From Bradyrhizobium lupini (GTDB lineage: Bacteria > Pseudomonadota > Alphaproteobacteria > Rhizobiales > Xanthobacteraceae), in NCBI RefSeq assembly GCF_040939785.1, contig NZ_CP162553.1:4731001-4795000 (forward strand): a stretch of 64,000 nucleotides of DNA, read 5' to 3'. Made by a program: the position numbers and the translations under genes. The notes under the pieces were generated by a model, which saw nothing but the letters and a program-made list of their open reading frames with translations, had not been told where the DNA came from and did not search any database. Below, one piece after another: positions 46,976 through 57,317 of the stretch (position 1 is the first letter of the stretch; every line of letters begins with the position of its first letter).

Positions 46976-47088
46976 GGTGGCACCACTCGTGATGCCCGGA
47001 CATATCCCGGACGCCCAAGTTCGGCAATGGCGCCCTGAAATGCAAATGGCCGGGCGAGCGCGGCCATTCACGAAGCCTACGGAAGACG

Positions 47089-48456
47089 TCAGTTCGACTT
47101 CGTCGCCGGTGCGGCTGCCGGTTGCGCCGCGGCCTGCGGGGCGCGGCCGACGACGACGGTCAGAAGGCCTTGGCCCCAGAGGCGCCTTGCGGCCGCCTTG
47201 GCGTCGTCCATGGTGACCGCATCGACGACGGCGTTGCGCTTCTCGATATAGTCGATCGGCAGCTTGTCCTGTTGATATTGCAGCAGCGCCTGCGCGAGCT
47301 TCGAGGAGGTGTCGAGCGCCAGCATCTGCGAGCCTTTGAGGTAGGACTTGGCCTCGTCGAGCTCCTTCTGCGTCGGGCCTTCCTCGGCGATCCGGCGCAC
47401 CTCCTTGTCGATGGCGTCGATGGTGTCGCCGGCACGGTCGGCGCGGGTGCCGGTATTGCCGATGAAAACCGCCGAATGCTCCATCCAAAGCAGCGATTCG
47501 AACACCGAATAGGCGAGCCCGCGCTTCTCGCGCACCTCGCGATAGAGCCGCGAGGACAACCCGCCGCCGCCGAGGATGTGGTTGACGACATAGGCCGCCA
47601 TGAAGTTCGGATCGCTGCGCTTCACCCCGGGACCGCCGAAGGTGATCACGGTCTGGGGCACGTCGAGCGTCACGAAGGCGCGTTGCGGCGGCTTGGCGGC
47701 CTCGACGTCGGGGACGGGCACGAGATTGGCCTTGGCCGGCAGGCTACCAAATGTGTGGTCGAGCAGCTTGCCGAGCGTATCGGGATCCACGTCGCCAACC
47801 ACCGCGATCTTGAGCGTGTCCTTGGCGAGCACGCGGCCGACATAATCCTTCATGTCGGCAACCGTAATGGTCGGAACGCTGTCGAGGTTGCCGTTGGACT
47901 GCCGACTGTAGGGATGATCGCCAAAGGCAACCTCCAGGAATTTGCGGCTCGCGAGCGAGGTCGGGTTGGTTGTCTCGCGGCGCAGGCCCGAGATCACCTG
48001 CGAGCGAATGCGTTCGACGTCGGCAGTTTCGAAATGCGGCGAGGTCAGCGCGCTCCGCAGCAGGTCGAAGGCCTCGTCCTTGTTGTCGCGCAGCATGCGC
48101 AGGCTGCCGCGGAACGTGTCGCGGGTGGCGCTGAAAGAGAGCTCGATGGCACGGCGATCGAGCCGCTCATGGAAGGTCTTGGAATCGAGATCGCCGGAGC
48201 CTTCGTCGAGGAGATCGCCGACCAGATTGGCGACGCCCGATTTGTCCTTGGGATCCTGGGCCGAACCGCCGGCAAAGGAATATTCCATGGCGATCAGCGG
48301 CACGGTCGCATCCTGCACGAACCAGGCCTCGATGCCGCCCGGCGAGGTCAAATGCTGGATCTTCGCCGCCGCCTGTGACGGCGAGACGGTAGCGAGCGCG
48401 AGTGCCGCGCCGGTGGCAAAGGAGAATGCAACGCGTCGAAGGAAGGGATAGGTCAC
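47089..48456 (-). CDS. M16 peptidase homologue lacking the zinc motif
   Basis: The 455-residue protein has a signal peptide (TYPFLRRVAFSFATGAALAL) and both M16 halves. The place of the zinc-binding HxxEH reads VGDLLDEGSG, so it cannot bind zinc in the usual way. It should be the non-catalytic partner of the M16 enzyme encoded just upstream. The start is GTG 48456, overlapping the partner's stop by 4 bp. Confidence 0.9.
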   Translation of the reverse strand: MTYPFLRRVAFSFATGAALALATVSPSQAAAKIQHLTSPGGIEAWFVQDATVPLIAMEYSFAGGSAQDPKDKSGVANLVGDLLDEGSGDLDSKTFHERLDRRAIELSFSATRDTFRGSLRMLRDNKDEAFDLLRSALTSPHFETADVERIRSQVISGLRRETTNPTSLASRKFLEVAFGDHPYSRQSNGNLDSVPTITVADMKDYVGRVLAKDTLKIAVVGDVDPDTLGKLLDHTFGSLPAKANLVPVPDVEAAKPPQRAFVTLDVPQTVITFGGPGVKRSDPNFMAAYVVNHILGGGGLSSRLYREVREKRGLAYSVFESLLWMEHSAVFIGNTGTRADRAGDTIDAIDKEVRRIAEEGPTQKELDEAKSYLKGSQMLALDTSSKLAQALLQYQQDKLPIDYIEKRNAVVDAVTMDDAKAAARRLWGQGLLTVVVGRAPQAAAQPAAAPATKSN

Positions 48457-49844
48457 GAACGCTTCTCCTCGCGCTTGGTGGTCGCGGTGTCTTTGATCAG
48501 ATAGCCCGTCACCGAGCGCTTCTTCTCGAGCCATTTCTGCGCGACGGTGCGGACCTGCTCGGCGGTGACGGCGCGGATGCGATCTGGCCAGCTCCGGATG
48601 TCCTCGATCGACAGGCCCGTGGTCAGTGCGCCGCCATACCAGCGCGCCAGCACCGCCTGGTTGTCCTGGGCGTAGATCGCCTCGGCGATGAGCTGGGTCT
48701 TGACCCGCTCGAGATCCTCGGCGCGGATCGGATTCTGCGCGATGTCGGCAATGACGCCGTCGACCACCTGCTCGACCTCGGCGAAGCTGACCCCGGATTT
48801 GGGCGAAGCCGAGATCGCGAACTGGGTCGGGTCGAGCGAGATGCTCGAATAGCTGGCGCTGGCGGAGACCGCGAGCGGCTTGTCCACCACGAGCGCGCGG
48901 TAGAGATAGGAATTGCTGCCGCTGCCCATCAGCTGCGCCAGCACGTCGAGGGCCGCGCTTTCGCCGGCCGCAGCCGTGGTCGCCGAGGGCACTAGGTAAT
49001 AGCGTCGCAAGCCGGTTTGCTCGACGCGCGGATCGGCCAGGGTCACGGTGCGCGGCGCCGCGGGTTCCGGCTCCTGCGGGCGGACGCGGCGCGCCGGGAT
49101 CGCGGGCTGCGCCGGGATGGCGCCGAAACTGCGCTCGACCAGCGGGCGGATGTCGGCGGGCTCGACGTCGCCGGCGATCACCAGGATCGCGTTGTTCGGC
49201 GCATAGAAGCGGCGGTAGAAGGCGAGCGCATCCTCGCGATCGAGCTTCTCGATCTCCTGGTGCCAGCCGATCACCGGCCGGCCGTAGGGATGGTTGAGAT
49301 AGAGCGCGGCCATGATCTGCTCGTTCAGCCGCGCGTCCGGATTGTTGGCGACGCGCATGTTGTATTCTTCGAGCACGACGTCACGCTCGGGCAACACGTT
49401 CTCGTCCTTGAGGATCAGGCCAGTCATGCGGTCGGCCTCGAATTCCATCATGGTCGGCAACTGCTCGCGCGGCACGCGCTGGTAGTAGTTGGTGTAGTCG
49501 ACCGAAGTCGAGGCGTTCTCGTTGCCGCCGACGCGGAGTACGGTCTGGGAGAATTCGCCGACCGGATGCTTCGATGTGCCCTTGAACATCAGGTGCTCGA
49601 GGAAGTGCGCGAGCCCGGACTTGCCCGGCGTCTCGTCCGCCGAGCCGACCTTGTACCAGATCATTTCCGTGACGACGGGCGTGCGATGGTCCGGAATCAC
49701 CACGACCTGCATGCCGTTTCCGAGCGTGAAGCTGGCGGGCGGAGCCGATGTCACCGTGGTCTGCGCAAGGGATGCGCCGGCCGTGAGGACACTCGTCGAA
49801 AGCAGCGCGGCAAGGAGGCGGGCAGCCGATCGGTAAGAGGACAT
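48453..49844 (-). CDS. M16 zinc metallopeptidase, periplasmic
   Basis: The 463-residue protein has a signal peptide (SYRSAARLLAALLSTSVL) and the inverted zinc motif HFLEH in KSGLAHFLEHLMFKGT. The distal Glu needed for zinc lies in VVLEEYNMR. Two ATG codons (49847, 49844) follow an AAGGA; the second has better spacing. It is coupled to its inactive paralogue by a 4-bp overlap and probably forms a heterodimer that degrades exported peptides. Confidence 0.92.
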   Translation of the reverse strand: MSSYRSAARLLAALLSTSVLTAGASLAQTTVTSAPPASFTLGNGMQVVVIPDHRTPVVTEMIWYKVGSADETPGKSGLAHFLEHLMFKGTSKHPVGEFSQTVLRVGGNENASTSVDYTNYYQRVPREQLPTMMEFEADRMTGLILKDENVLPERDVVLEEYNMRVANNPDARLNEQIMAALYLNHPYGRPVIGWHQEIEKLDREDALAFYRRFYAPNNAILVIAGDVEPADIRPLVERSFGAIPAQPAIPARRVRPQEPEPAAPRTVTLADPRVEQTGLRRYYLVPSATTAAAGESAALDVLAQLMGSGSNSYLYRALVVDKPLAVSASASYSSISLDPTQFAISASPKSGVSFAEVEQVVDGVIADIAQNPIRAEDLERVKTQLIAEAIYAQDNQAVLARWYGGALTTGLSIEDIRSWPDRIRAVTAEQVRTVAQKWLEKKRSVTGYLIKDTATTKREEKRS

Positions 49845-50048
49845 CATGATCCTTATGAAAGGCCGAGCCCGGATGTCCGGCTCGGAGGCACGGCATGGTA
49901 CACCGTGCGGCAAACGCTTCGCGTCACGAAGCAGAGAACTCAACTCGGGCGCAAGTTACTGATAAGCAATTAAAGACCGCGTCCGGCGCGCACGAGCCGC
50001 CGGCGCGGGACCGGGTCTGTGTCGGGATATCGCGAAGGGACAGGAGCG

Positions 50049-50774
50049 CTATTGTTCCTTGTCCTTGCCGGACATGATGTCGAAATAGGTCCGCCGTGTC
50101 TTGTCCTCTCCGGCGCCATAGGCGTAGCTCGGAGACGGCGTCTGGTAGCCGGGCGGCGGCTCGACCAGTGACTGGCGCGGCGGCTCGGTCGTGAATTGCT
50201 TGGCCTCGCCTTTGTTGTTCGACATCATGCCCCACAGACCGCCGGTGAAACCGAGCTGGGCCGGGCTGAGCGACGGATTGCCGTTGGTGCCCGGCTGAAT
50301 AGGATCATTGCTCGTGCGCTCGGGTGCGGCTGTCCTGCCGACCTCCATCTCGGCGGGCGACAACGCCCGGCCTGCCTGCCAGCTCTCCGTGGCCTTGACG
50401 GCCTTCTTCCGCTGCGCGATGGCCTCCTTGCGGCGTCTCTCGTCAGGGTCCTTCGGCCAGTTCGGCGCGTTCTTGGCTTCAACGCCGGCGGGCGGCGGCA
50501 GGTCGAGCTTGGGCGGCACCACCAGCGGCGACCGCTCGCGGTATTCGATACCCTTCTTCTCCATGCTCTTGGCGCCGATGCCCGACATCAGATTGTCGAT
50601 GAGCTTCTCTTCGAAGGTCATGTCGTCGTCGTCCTCGCCGTCGTCACCGGCGCGGGCGGCGCCAGCCGACATGACGAGACCGATGCCGAGCGCGACAGCG
50701 GACAATTTCAACGCCCGCCAGAGCCCCTGCCGGGGGTCTTCAACCATCGAACCGCTGGTCTTCGAGCTGCGCAT
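50049..50774 (-). CDS. Conserved hypothetical exported protein
   Basis: The 241-residue protein has a long N-region, a hydrophobic signal (LKLSAVALGIGLVMSAGA, cleavage near ARA-G), an acidic stretch GEDDDDMTFEEKLIDNLMSGIG and then a proline-rich, probably disordered body. It lies between lspA and the M16 pair on the same strand, an order that suggests an envelope role. ATG 50774 is the chosen start. No family recognised. Confidence 0.78.
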   Translation of the reverse strand: MRSSKTSGSMVEDPRQGLWRALKLSAVALGIGLVMSAGAARAGDDGEDDDDMTFEEKLIDNLMSGIGAKSMEKKGIEYRERSPLVVPPKLDLPPPAGVEAKNAPNWPKDPDERRRKEAIAQRKKAVKATESWQAGRALSPAEMEVGRTAAPERTSNDPIQPGTNGNPSLSPAQLGFTGGLWGMMSNNKGEAKQFTTEPPRQSLVEPPPGYQTPSPSYAYGAGEDKTRRTYFDIMSGKDKEQ

Positions 50775-50871
50775 CACTGTACCTGTTCCAAAATGTGGCA
50801 GTTTGCCGCTCTCGCGCGGCATAATCCCTCGCAAAAGCAAGGTTCCGCCTGCCGGTCCGTATCGGCCGGGA

Positions 50872-51366
50872 TCAGGGCGCTTTTGCGGCGGGTACCCCCA
50901 GGAAGGAATCATACAATAGCGCCGCCACGCCAGCAACGATGGCCACGTCCGCGAGGTTGAACACGTACCAATTATAGGTATTTCCGCCGATCTCGACGTG
51001 AAACAGGGCGAAATCGACCACCGCGCCATAGGCCAGGCGGTCGATGCCGTTGCCGATGGCGCCGCCAATGATCAGGCCGAGCGCGATGGTTGCCAGCAGG
51101 GTGTGGGAGCGGGCCATCCAGATCGCCAGCGCAACCACCGCGAGGACCTTCACGGCCATCAGCGCCATTTGCGCCGCCTGACCGTCGTTCTGGAGCCAGC
51201 CGAAGCTGATGCCGATGTTCCAGGCCAGCACCAGGTCGAAGAACGGGGTCACCTCGACCGCGCCGCGACGGGCGAGGTCGAACACGTTCAGCAGCCAGAG
51301 CTTTGAAGCCTGGTCGGCCACGAGCGTGAGCAGGGCCGCGAGGATGCCGGCGCGGAGCGGGGTCAT
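50872..51366 (-). CDS. lspA: Lipoprotein signal peptidase (signal peptidase II)
   Basis: LspA removes lipoprotein signal peptides in the inner membrane. The 164-residue protein has four membrane helices and the two catalytic Asp in IGNGIDRLAYGAVVDF and FNLADVAIVAG. ATG 51366 is the family start. ileS lies upstream on the same strand, separated by a mini-element, in the common ileS-lspA order. Confidence 0.95.
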   Translation of the reverse strand: MTPLRAGILAALLTLVADQASKLWLLNVFDLARRGAVEVTPFFDLVLAWNIGISFGWLQNDGQAAQMALMAVKVLAVVALAIWMARSHTLLATIALGLIIGGAIGNGIDRLAYGAVVDFALFHVEIGGNTYNWYVFNLADVAIVAGVAALLYDSFLGVPAAKAP

Positions 51367-51393
51367 GGGCAGTCCGCCACAACACGCTCCGTC

Positions 51394-51514
51394 GTCGTCC
51401 TGGCGAAAGCCAGGACCCACACTCCGAGGCGGTCGTTGTTTGAAAGACTTGTGGTCATCAGCCTTCGTCGCAATTGGCGGCCGTGGAATGGGTCCTGGCT
51501 TTCGCGAGGACGAC
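51394..51514. repeat. MITE-like element with 27-bp inverted ends, copy 2
   Basis: The ends gtcgtcctggcgaaagccag... (51394-51420) and ...ctttcgcgaggacgac (51488-51514) match those of the element at 42775-42901; the 67-bp interior differs. It lies between ileS and lspA. Confidence 0.75.
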
Positions 51515-51522
51515 GGTGAGAC

Positions 51523-54500
51523 CTAGATGCTGACCCCCAGCGCCTTCCATTCGCGCAGCGCCTGGGCATCTCGCGGGGTGACGTCGGGGTATTCGGGGTC
51601 CTCACCCACCGCCGGCGAAATCTTCCAGGAACGGGCGCATTTGGTGCCGACCGCCTTCTCCACCACGACAGCGACGCCTGGAACGGCATCGAGACGGAAT
51701 GCGGAAGCCGGCGCCTCGCCCTCGCGCACCTCGTAATTCGAGGTGATGCAGATCTCGGCGAGGTCGGTGTCGAACAACGTCGCAAGCATGTCGCGGTCGG
51801 CGACATAGATGACCGGCGATGCCTCCAGCGACGAGCCGATGTTCTTGGCGGCGCGTTCGAGCTCCAGCGCACCGGTGACGACACGGCGGACGTTGCGGAT
51901 CGCTTCCCACTTCGCGGCGAGCTTGTCGTCGCGCAGGCTTTCGAGGTCGTCGGGAAACTGCGTCAGGTGCACCGAGGGCTCGGCGTCGGGCCTGTACATG
52001 CGCCAGGCTTCCTCCGCGGTGAAGCTGAGGATCGGCGCCAGCCATTTCAGGATCGAGCTGCACAACAGGTCGATCGTGGTCAGCGCCGCCTTGCGCGTCA
52101 GCGAGGACGGCGGATCGCAATACAGCGTGTCCTTGCGGATGTCGAAATAGAACGCGGAGAGCTCACTGTTCAGGAACGCGGACAAGGTTGCGACCACGGT
52201 CTTGTAGTCGAACTCCTGATAGGCTTTGCGGACGACGGCAGCACGGACCGCGAGCTCGTGCAGCATCAGCCGTTCGAGTTCGGGCATGTCGGCGGGCGCG
52301 ACTGCGTCGGCCGGCTTGTAGTGATCCAGCGTTCCCAGCATCCAGCGCACGGTGTTGCGCAGCTTGCGATAGGTCTCGATGGTGTTCTTCAGGATCTCCG
52401 GGCCGATGCGCTGGTCGTCGGCATAGTCGGTGGCGCAGACCCAGAGGCGCAGGATATCCGCGCCCGAATCCTTGATCACCTTCTGAGGCTCGACGGTGTT
52501 GCCGATCGACTTCGACATCTTGCGGCCGTTCTCGTCGAGCGTGAAGCCGTGGGTGAGCACGATGTCATAGGGCGCGCGGCCCCGCGTGCCCGCGCTTTCC
52601 AGCAGCGACGAATGAAACCAGCCGCGATGCTGATCGCTGCCTTCGAGATACATCACGGTGTCGTCGCCGCCGTCGACCTTGCGAACGATGTTGCCGAGCT
52701 GCGGGAAGTTCTGGCGATCCTCGAGCACGAAGGCATGTGGAGCCGGAATCGAACCAGACGTCGCAGATGTCGTCGATCTTCTTCCAGTCTTCCTTCGCGC
52801 GGGATCAAGGAAGCGCTCGCGGGCGCCGTCCATGTACCAGGCGTCGGCGCCTTCCTCCATGAAGGCCTCGGTGATGCGCTGATTGACGATCTCGTCCTGC
52901 AGGATCTCGGCCGAACCGTCGCTGTTCTCGCGCACGAACACGGCGATCGGCACGCCCCAGGCGCGCTGGCGCGAGATCACCCAGTCCGGACGGTTGGCGA
53001 TCATGCCGTTGATGCGGTTCTCACCCGACGGCGGCACCCATTGCGTGACCGAGATCGCATGCAGCGCGCGAGCCCGCAGCGTATCGCCCTTCCTGGCGTG
53101 GCCATCTTCGCTGATGTCCTTGTCCATCGCGATGAACCATTGCGGCGTGTTGCGGAAGATCACCGGCTTCTTCGATCGCCAGGAATGCGGGTACTGGTGC
53201 TTGAGGCGGCCGCGCGCGAGCAGCTTGCCGGCCTCGACCAACGCCTTGATCACGGCTTCATTGGCATCGCCCTTCTCGCCCTTGTCGTTGAGCACGCGCT
53301 TGCCGGTGAAGCCGGGGGCCTGCGCGGTATAGGCGCCGTTCTCGTCGACAGTGTAGGGGATCGCGGTCGAGATGCCGCGCTCATCGAGCTCGCGGGTATT
53401 GGCCATCCAGACGTCGAAATCCTCGCGGCCGTGGCTCGGCGCGGTGTGCACGAAACCGGTGCCGGTATCGTCGGTGACATGCTCGCCGGCGAGCAGCGGC
53501 ACGATAAACGCGTAACCGCCATCGAGGCCGCGCAAGGGATGGGCGCACTCCACGGCGTCCAGCGTATCGCCGGGAACGTCGCGCAGCTTCTCATAGGCCG
53601 TGACGCGCGCCTGCTTGAACACCTCTGCTGCAAGCGCATCGGCCAGGATCAGGAGATCGCCGGTCTTTGCCCAATTGTCCGCGGCCGCATCCGTCACCTT
53701 GTAGAGGCCGTAGGCGATCTTCGGTGAGAACGAGATCGCGCGGTTGCCGGGCAGCGTCCAAGGCGTGGTGGTCCAGATCACGACCGATGCATTGGCGAGC
53801 GCACCATGTGCCGGGGACGTGACGGGAAACTTCACCCACACCATGTCGGAGGTGTAGTCCTCGTACTCGACCTCGGCCTCGGCGAGTGCGGTCTTCTCGA
53901 CCACGCTCCACATCACCGGCTTGGAGCCGCGATACAGGGTGCCGTTGGCGGCGAACTTCATCAGCTCGCGGGCGATCTGCGCCTCGGCGGGATAGCTCAT
54001 CGTCTGATAGGGATGATCCCAGTCGCCGATGATGCCGAGCCGCTTGAATTCCTCGCGCTGCACGTTGATCCAGTGTGTCGCATAGGCGCGGCATTCCTTG
54101 CGGAACGCCACCATCGCAGCGGAGTCGCGGAAGTCGGGCTTCTGCTTGCCCTTGGAACGGTAGTTCTCTTCCTCGATCTTCCATTCGATCGGCAGGCCGT
54201 GGCAGTCCCAACCGGGCACGTAGTTGGAGTCGAAGCCGAGCATCTGCTGGCTCTTGGTCACGACGTCCTTGAGGATCTTGTTCAGCGCGTGCCCGATATG
54301 GATGTTGCCATTGGCGTAGGGCGGGCCGTCATGCAGCACGAATTTGGCGCGGCCCTGGGCTTCCTGGCGGAGCTTGTCGTAAAGGCCGATGTCGTTCCAG
54401 TATTTCAGCAGCTCCGGCTCGCGCTGCGGCAGGCCGGCCCGCATCGGGAATTCGGTCTGCGGCAGGAACAGGGTTTTCGAATAGTCTTTGGCTTCGGATT

Positions 54501-54528
54501 TTTGGGACTTTTGTGGCTTGTCGGACAT
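51523..54528 (-). CDS. ileS: Isoleucyl-tRNA synthetase, with a compensated frameshift
   Basis: IleS charges tRNA-Ile. The 1001-residue frame has HIGH at 77-80 and KMSKS at 670-674. Between residues about 577 and 597 the reading frame is wrong: it reads [19 protein letters not shown]. Shifting the frame gives [19 protein letters not shown], the conserved core segment. A 1-base loss near 52796-52801 and a 2-base loss near 52735-52741 explain this. The gene is essential, so sequence errors are far likelier than mutations. Confidence 0.95.
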   Translation of the reverse strand: MSDKPQKSQKSEAKDYSKTLFLPQTEFPMRAGLPQREPELLKYWNDIGLYDKLRQEAQGRAKFVLHDGPPYANGNIHIGHALNKILKDVVTKSQQMLGFDSNYVPGWDCHGLPIEWKIEEENYRSKGKQKPDFRDSAAMVAFRKECRAYATHWINVQREEFKRLGIIGDWDHPYQTMSYPAEAQIARELMKFAANGTLYRGSKPVMWSVVEKTALAEAEVEYEDYTSDMVWVKFPVTSPAHGALANASVVIWTTTPWTLPGNRAISFSPKIAYGLYKVTDAAADNWAKTGDLLILADALAAEVFKQARVTAYEKLRDVPGDTLDAVECAHPLRGLDGGYAFIVPLLAGEHVTDDTGTGFVHTAPSHGREDFDVWMANTRELDERGISTAIPYTVDENGAYTAQAPGFTGKRVLNDKGEKGDANEAVIKALVEAGKLLARGRLKHQYPHSWRSKKPVIFRNTPQWFIAMDKDISEDGHARKGDTLRARALHAISVTQWVPPSGENRINGMIANRPDWVISRQRAWGVPIAVFVRENSDGSAEILQDEIVNQRITEAFMEEGADAWYMDGARERFLDPARRKTGRRSTTSATSGSIPAPHAFVLEDRQNFPQLGNIVRKVDGGDDTVMYLEGSDQHRGWFHSSLLESAGTRGRAPYDIVLTHGFTLDENGRKMSKSIGNTVEPQKVIKDSGADILRLWVCATDYADDQRIGPEILKNTIETYRKLRNTVRWMLGTLDHYKPADAVAPADMPELERLMLHELAVRAAVVRKAYQEFDYKTVVATLSAFLNSELSAFYFDIRKDTLYCDPPSSLTRKAALTTIDLLCSSILKWLAPILSFTAEEAWRMYRPDAEPSVHLTQFPDDLESLRDDKLAAKWEAIRNVRRVVTGALELERAAKNIGSSLEASPVIYVADRDMLATLFDTDLAEICITSNYEVREGEAPASAFRLDAVPGVAVVVEKAVGTKCARSWKISPAVGEDPEYPDVTPRDAQALREWKALGVSI

Positions 54529-54731
54529 GAGGCTGACTGGCTCGGAAGGGCGCGGGAACGGATGGCGATGCGGAATCGCGGGTGAAACGACGACATCCCG
54601 GTCTTGCGCCGAGCCGAAAGCTCAGGCGGAAGCCGGGCCGCTAATCCCTATGATGCGCCGCGCAAACATGGGCTCTCCATAGCAGGGGGGCGGGGGAAGC
54701 GCAAAAAGGTTCGGCGGGCCGGTTTCCGGCC

Positions 54732-55703
54732 TCAATCGATGACGCCAAGCCGCGGAAACGCGTCCGGGGCGGCGGCGAGCATGGCGCGGGCGCGGGCGGA
54801 ATCGTTGTCCATCTGGCGGATCAGGGCATCCAGGCCCTCGAATTTCAGCTCCTCGCGGATGAAGCCGATAAAGGCGCAGTCGAGCGTCTGCCCGTAGAGA
54901 TCCCCCTTGAAGTCGAACAGAAAGATTTCCAGCAGCGGCGCACCATTATCGAACGTCGGGCGGCGGCCGAAGCTTGCCACCCCGTCCAGCCGCTCCACGC
55001 CGCGGCCGACCCGCACCGCATAGATGCCGTGCTTGAGGCCGCAATTGGCATCAAGGCGGATATTGGCGGTGGGATAACCGAGGTCGCGGCCGCGCTTCTC
55101 GCCGTGGATGACCTCGCCGGTGATGAACCAGGGCGCGCCGAGCATGGCCGTGGCCTCGTCGAGTTGGCCTTCGGCGAGCGCGATCCGGATCGCGCTGGAG
55201 GAGACCGGCCGCTCGTCGATATCGACATGCGGCTGCACGTCGACCTCGATGCCGAGCCGGGGCGCCTCGTTGACGAGGAGGCTCGGCGAGCCGACCCGAC
55301 CCTTGCCGAAGTGGAAGTCGTAGCCGACGGCGATTCCGCCGATGCCCAGGCGCCCGATCAGGTCGTGGTGAATGAAGTCTTGCGCGCTGGTCCCGGCGCG
55401 GGACTTGTCGAAGGTCATGACCACGGCGCCGTCAAGTCCGGTGCCGGCCAGAAGCCGCAGCTTGGCACGCTCGTCCGTCAGGCGGAATTGCGGGGTGTTG
55501 GGGCTGAAAAACCGGCGCGGATGCGGCTCGAAGGTCAATGCCAGCGCAGGGCGGCCATGTAGCCGGCCCATTTCCAGGGCCGCCGCGATTACGGCGCGAT
55601 GGCCGAGATGAACGCCGTCGAAATTGCCCATGGCGACCACGGCACCCCTTGCAATGGCGGAGTCCGGCGTGGTGTCGCGGATAACGGTAAAATGCGGGGC
55701 CAT
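54732..55703 (-). CDS. ribF: Bifunctional riboflavin kinase / FAD synthetase
   Basis: RibF makes FMN and FAD. The 323-residue protein has the N-terminal adenylyltransferase with MGNFDGVHLGH and the C-terminal kinase with RGRDLGYPTANIRL-type sequence (GRDLGYPTANIRLDANCGL). ATG 55703 (MAPHFTVIRD) is the chosen start; the frame is open upstream. Confidence 0.95.
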   Translation of the reverse strand: MAPHFTVIRDTTPDSAIARGAVVAMGNFDGVHLGHRAVIAAALEMGRLHGRPALALTFEPHPRRFFSPNTPQFRLTDERAKLRLLAGTGLDGAVVMTFDKSRAGTSAQDFIHHDLIGRLGIGGIAVGYDFHFGKGRVGSPSLLVNEAPRLGIEVDVQPHVDIDERPVSSSAIRIALAEGQLDEATAMLGAPWFITGEVIHGEKRGRDLGYPTANIRLDANCGLKHGIYAVRVGRGVERLDGVASFGRRPTFDNGAPLLEIFLFDFKGDLYGQTLDCAFIGFIREELKFEGLDALIRQMDNDSARARAMLAAAPDAFPRLGVID

Positions 55704-55931
55704 CAGGGGAATCTCGAACCGGCGGGACCGGCCGGGACCGTGGCGCGACGGGCCGGATGAAGTCAAGCGGGAGGGGGCGGCCGCATCGAGTGCGATTTCA
55801 GTCCACCGGGGGCGTTCCCAGTTAACGCGCTGTTTAACGCCTTGGTGCTAGTCCTTGGGCGTGGAACCGCGGGGCTCCGGCCCGGCAGGTCCGATCGTAA
55901 TATTTCCTGGGTTTGCGTTGGGGGAGTCGAG

Positions 55932-56327
55932 ATGGCGGTTGATTTGTCGATGTCGGTTCTGGTGGTTGACGACTACAGCACCATGATCCGTATCATCAGG
56001 AACCTCCTGAAGCAGCTTGGCTTCGAGAATATCGATGATGCAAGCGACGGTTCGGCAGCGCTGAACAAGATGCGTGGCAAGAAGTACGGGCTCGTGATTT
56101 CCGACTGGAACATGGAGCCGATGACGGGTTACGACCTGCTGCGCGAAGTGCGCGCGGATCCGAACCTCGCCACCACGCCCTTCATCATGATCACGGCCGA
56201 ATCAAAGACCGAGAACGTGATCGCGGCCAAGAAGGCCGGCGTGAACAACTACATCGTCAAGCCGTTCAACGCGGCGACGCTGAAGACCAAGATCGAGGCG
56301 GTCTTCCCGGACATGGCGAGCGCGTAA
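55932..56327 (+). CDS. cheY: Chemotaxis response regulator CheY
   Basis: The 131-residue receiver has the acidic pair in VVDDYS, the phospho-acceptor Asp58 in ISDWNMEPMTG and Lys110 in IVKPFN. The E. coli CheY-like DWNMP region and the length fit a flagellar-switch CheY. ATG 55932 follows a short leader with GGGGGAG. It stands alone with its own terminator; the CheZ-like phosphatase at 4798-5577 may act on it. Confidence 0.92.
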   Translation: MAVDLSMSVLVVDDYSTMIRIIRNLLKQLGFENIDDASDGSAALNKMRGKKYGLVISDWNMEPMTGYDLLREVRADPNLATTPFIMITAESKTENVIAAKKAGVNNYIVKPFNAATLKTKIEAVFPDMASA

Positions 56328-56357
56328 GGCGCGATCGAAGCCATCAGTTGAATTCGG

Positions 56358-56384
56358 AAAGCCCGGGCGATTGTCCCGGGCTTT
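56358..56384. terminator. Terminator between convergent cheY and HAD genes
   Basis: A perfect 10-bp stem aaagcccggg (56358-56367) with cccgggcttt (56375-56384) around a 7-nt loop. It should work in both directions. Confidence 0.82.
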
Positions 56385-56447
56385 CTGCGTCGGGTTCGTC
56401 GTTCCGGAATCGACGCCCCACATCAACCGGGAATGACGATCAACTCG

Positions 56448-57302
56448 CTACCACTTCAGTTCGCGCATCAGCGCCTTCGGGGGATGGCCGAACAATTCCA
56501 GCACCGACGCCGGGTCGAGCTGGTCGAGACCCTCGAACTCCTCGGCATGGATGCCGCGGGTCACGAACAGGCAATCGATGCCGAACTCGCGCGCGCCGGT
56601 GAGGTCGGTCCGGACGGAATCGCCGATCGCGAGCACCTTTTTGCGGTCGATCTGGTGGCCCTGGCGTTCGCCGGCGAGCGCCATCGCGCGCTCGTAGATC
56701 GGCCGGTGCGGCTTGCCGTAGAAGATCACCTCGCCGCCGAGCTCGCGATAGAGCTCCGCGATCGCGCCGGCGCAATAGATCAGGCGGTCGCCGCGTTCCA
56801 CCACGATGTCGGGGTTGGCACAAACCAGCGTCAGCTTGCGCTCGCGCGCCTTCAGCATCATGCCGCGATAGTCTTCCGCCGTCTCGGTCTCGTCGTCATA
56901 GAGGCCGGTGCAGACGATGTAATCCGCCTCTTCCAGCGGCGCGGTCACCGCATCGAGGCCGCGATAGATCGAGTTGTCGCGCTCGGGGCCGAGCCAGAAC
57001 ATCTTGCGGCCGGGATGGTCGGCGACATAGAGCCGCGTCAGGTCGCCTGAAGACACGATCGCGTCATAGGTCTCGTCGGCGACGCCGAGCTTGCGCAATT
57101 GCCGCTGCACGGAGTCGGCCGGGCGCGGCGCGTTGGTGATCAGGATGACCGTACCGCCGCGGCTGCGGTAGGTGTGCAGCGCCTCGCAGGCTTCGGGGAA
57201 GGATTCGAGACCGTTATGGACCACGCCCCAGATGTCGCTGAGCACGACGTCCACGCCCGCCACGAGTTCACGCAGGCTTTCGGCGAAATGCAGTGTGGTC
57301 AT
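56448..57302 (-). CDS. HAD-type hydrolase, TIGR01459 family
   Basis: The 284-residue protein is a NagD-like HAD phosphatase: nucleophile region VLSDIWGVVHNG, cap domain, and motif IV AIGDSVRTDLTGA. TIGR01459 proteins are typical of alphaproteobacteria; the substrate is unknown, probably a small phosphorylated metabolite. It starts 15 nt after the repaired end of the EAL gene. Confidence 0.92.
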   Translation of the reverse strand: MTTLHFAESLRELVAGVDVVLSDIWGVVHNGLESFPEACEALHTYRSRGGTVILITNAPRPADSVQRQLRKLGVADETYDAIVSSGDLTRLYVADHPGRKMFWLGPERDNSIYRGLDAVTAPLEEADYIVCTGLYDDETETAEDYRGMMLKARERKLTLVCANPDIVVERGDRLIYCAGAIAELYRELGGEVIFYGKPHRPIYERAMALAGERQGHQIDRKKVLAIGDSVRTDLTGAREFGIDCLFVTRGIHAEEFEGLDQLDPASVLELFGHPPKALMRELKW

Positions 57303-57317
57303 GATGCGTGCGGCCGA

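Noticed and set aside
51967..53727. 586-codon + strand frame opposite ileS
   Set aside because: Composition is rich in Arg, Ala, Val and Asp in the pattern of an antisense shadow, and ileS on the other strand is certain.
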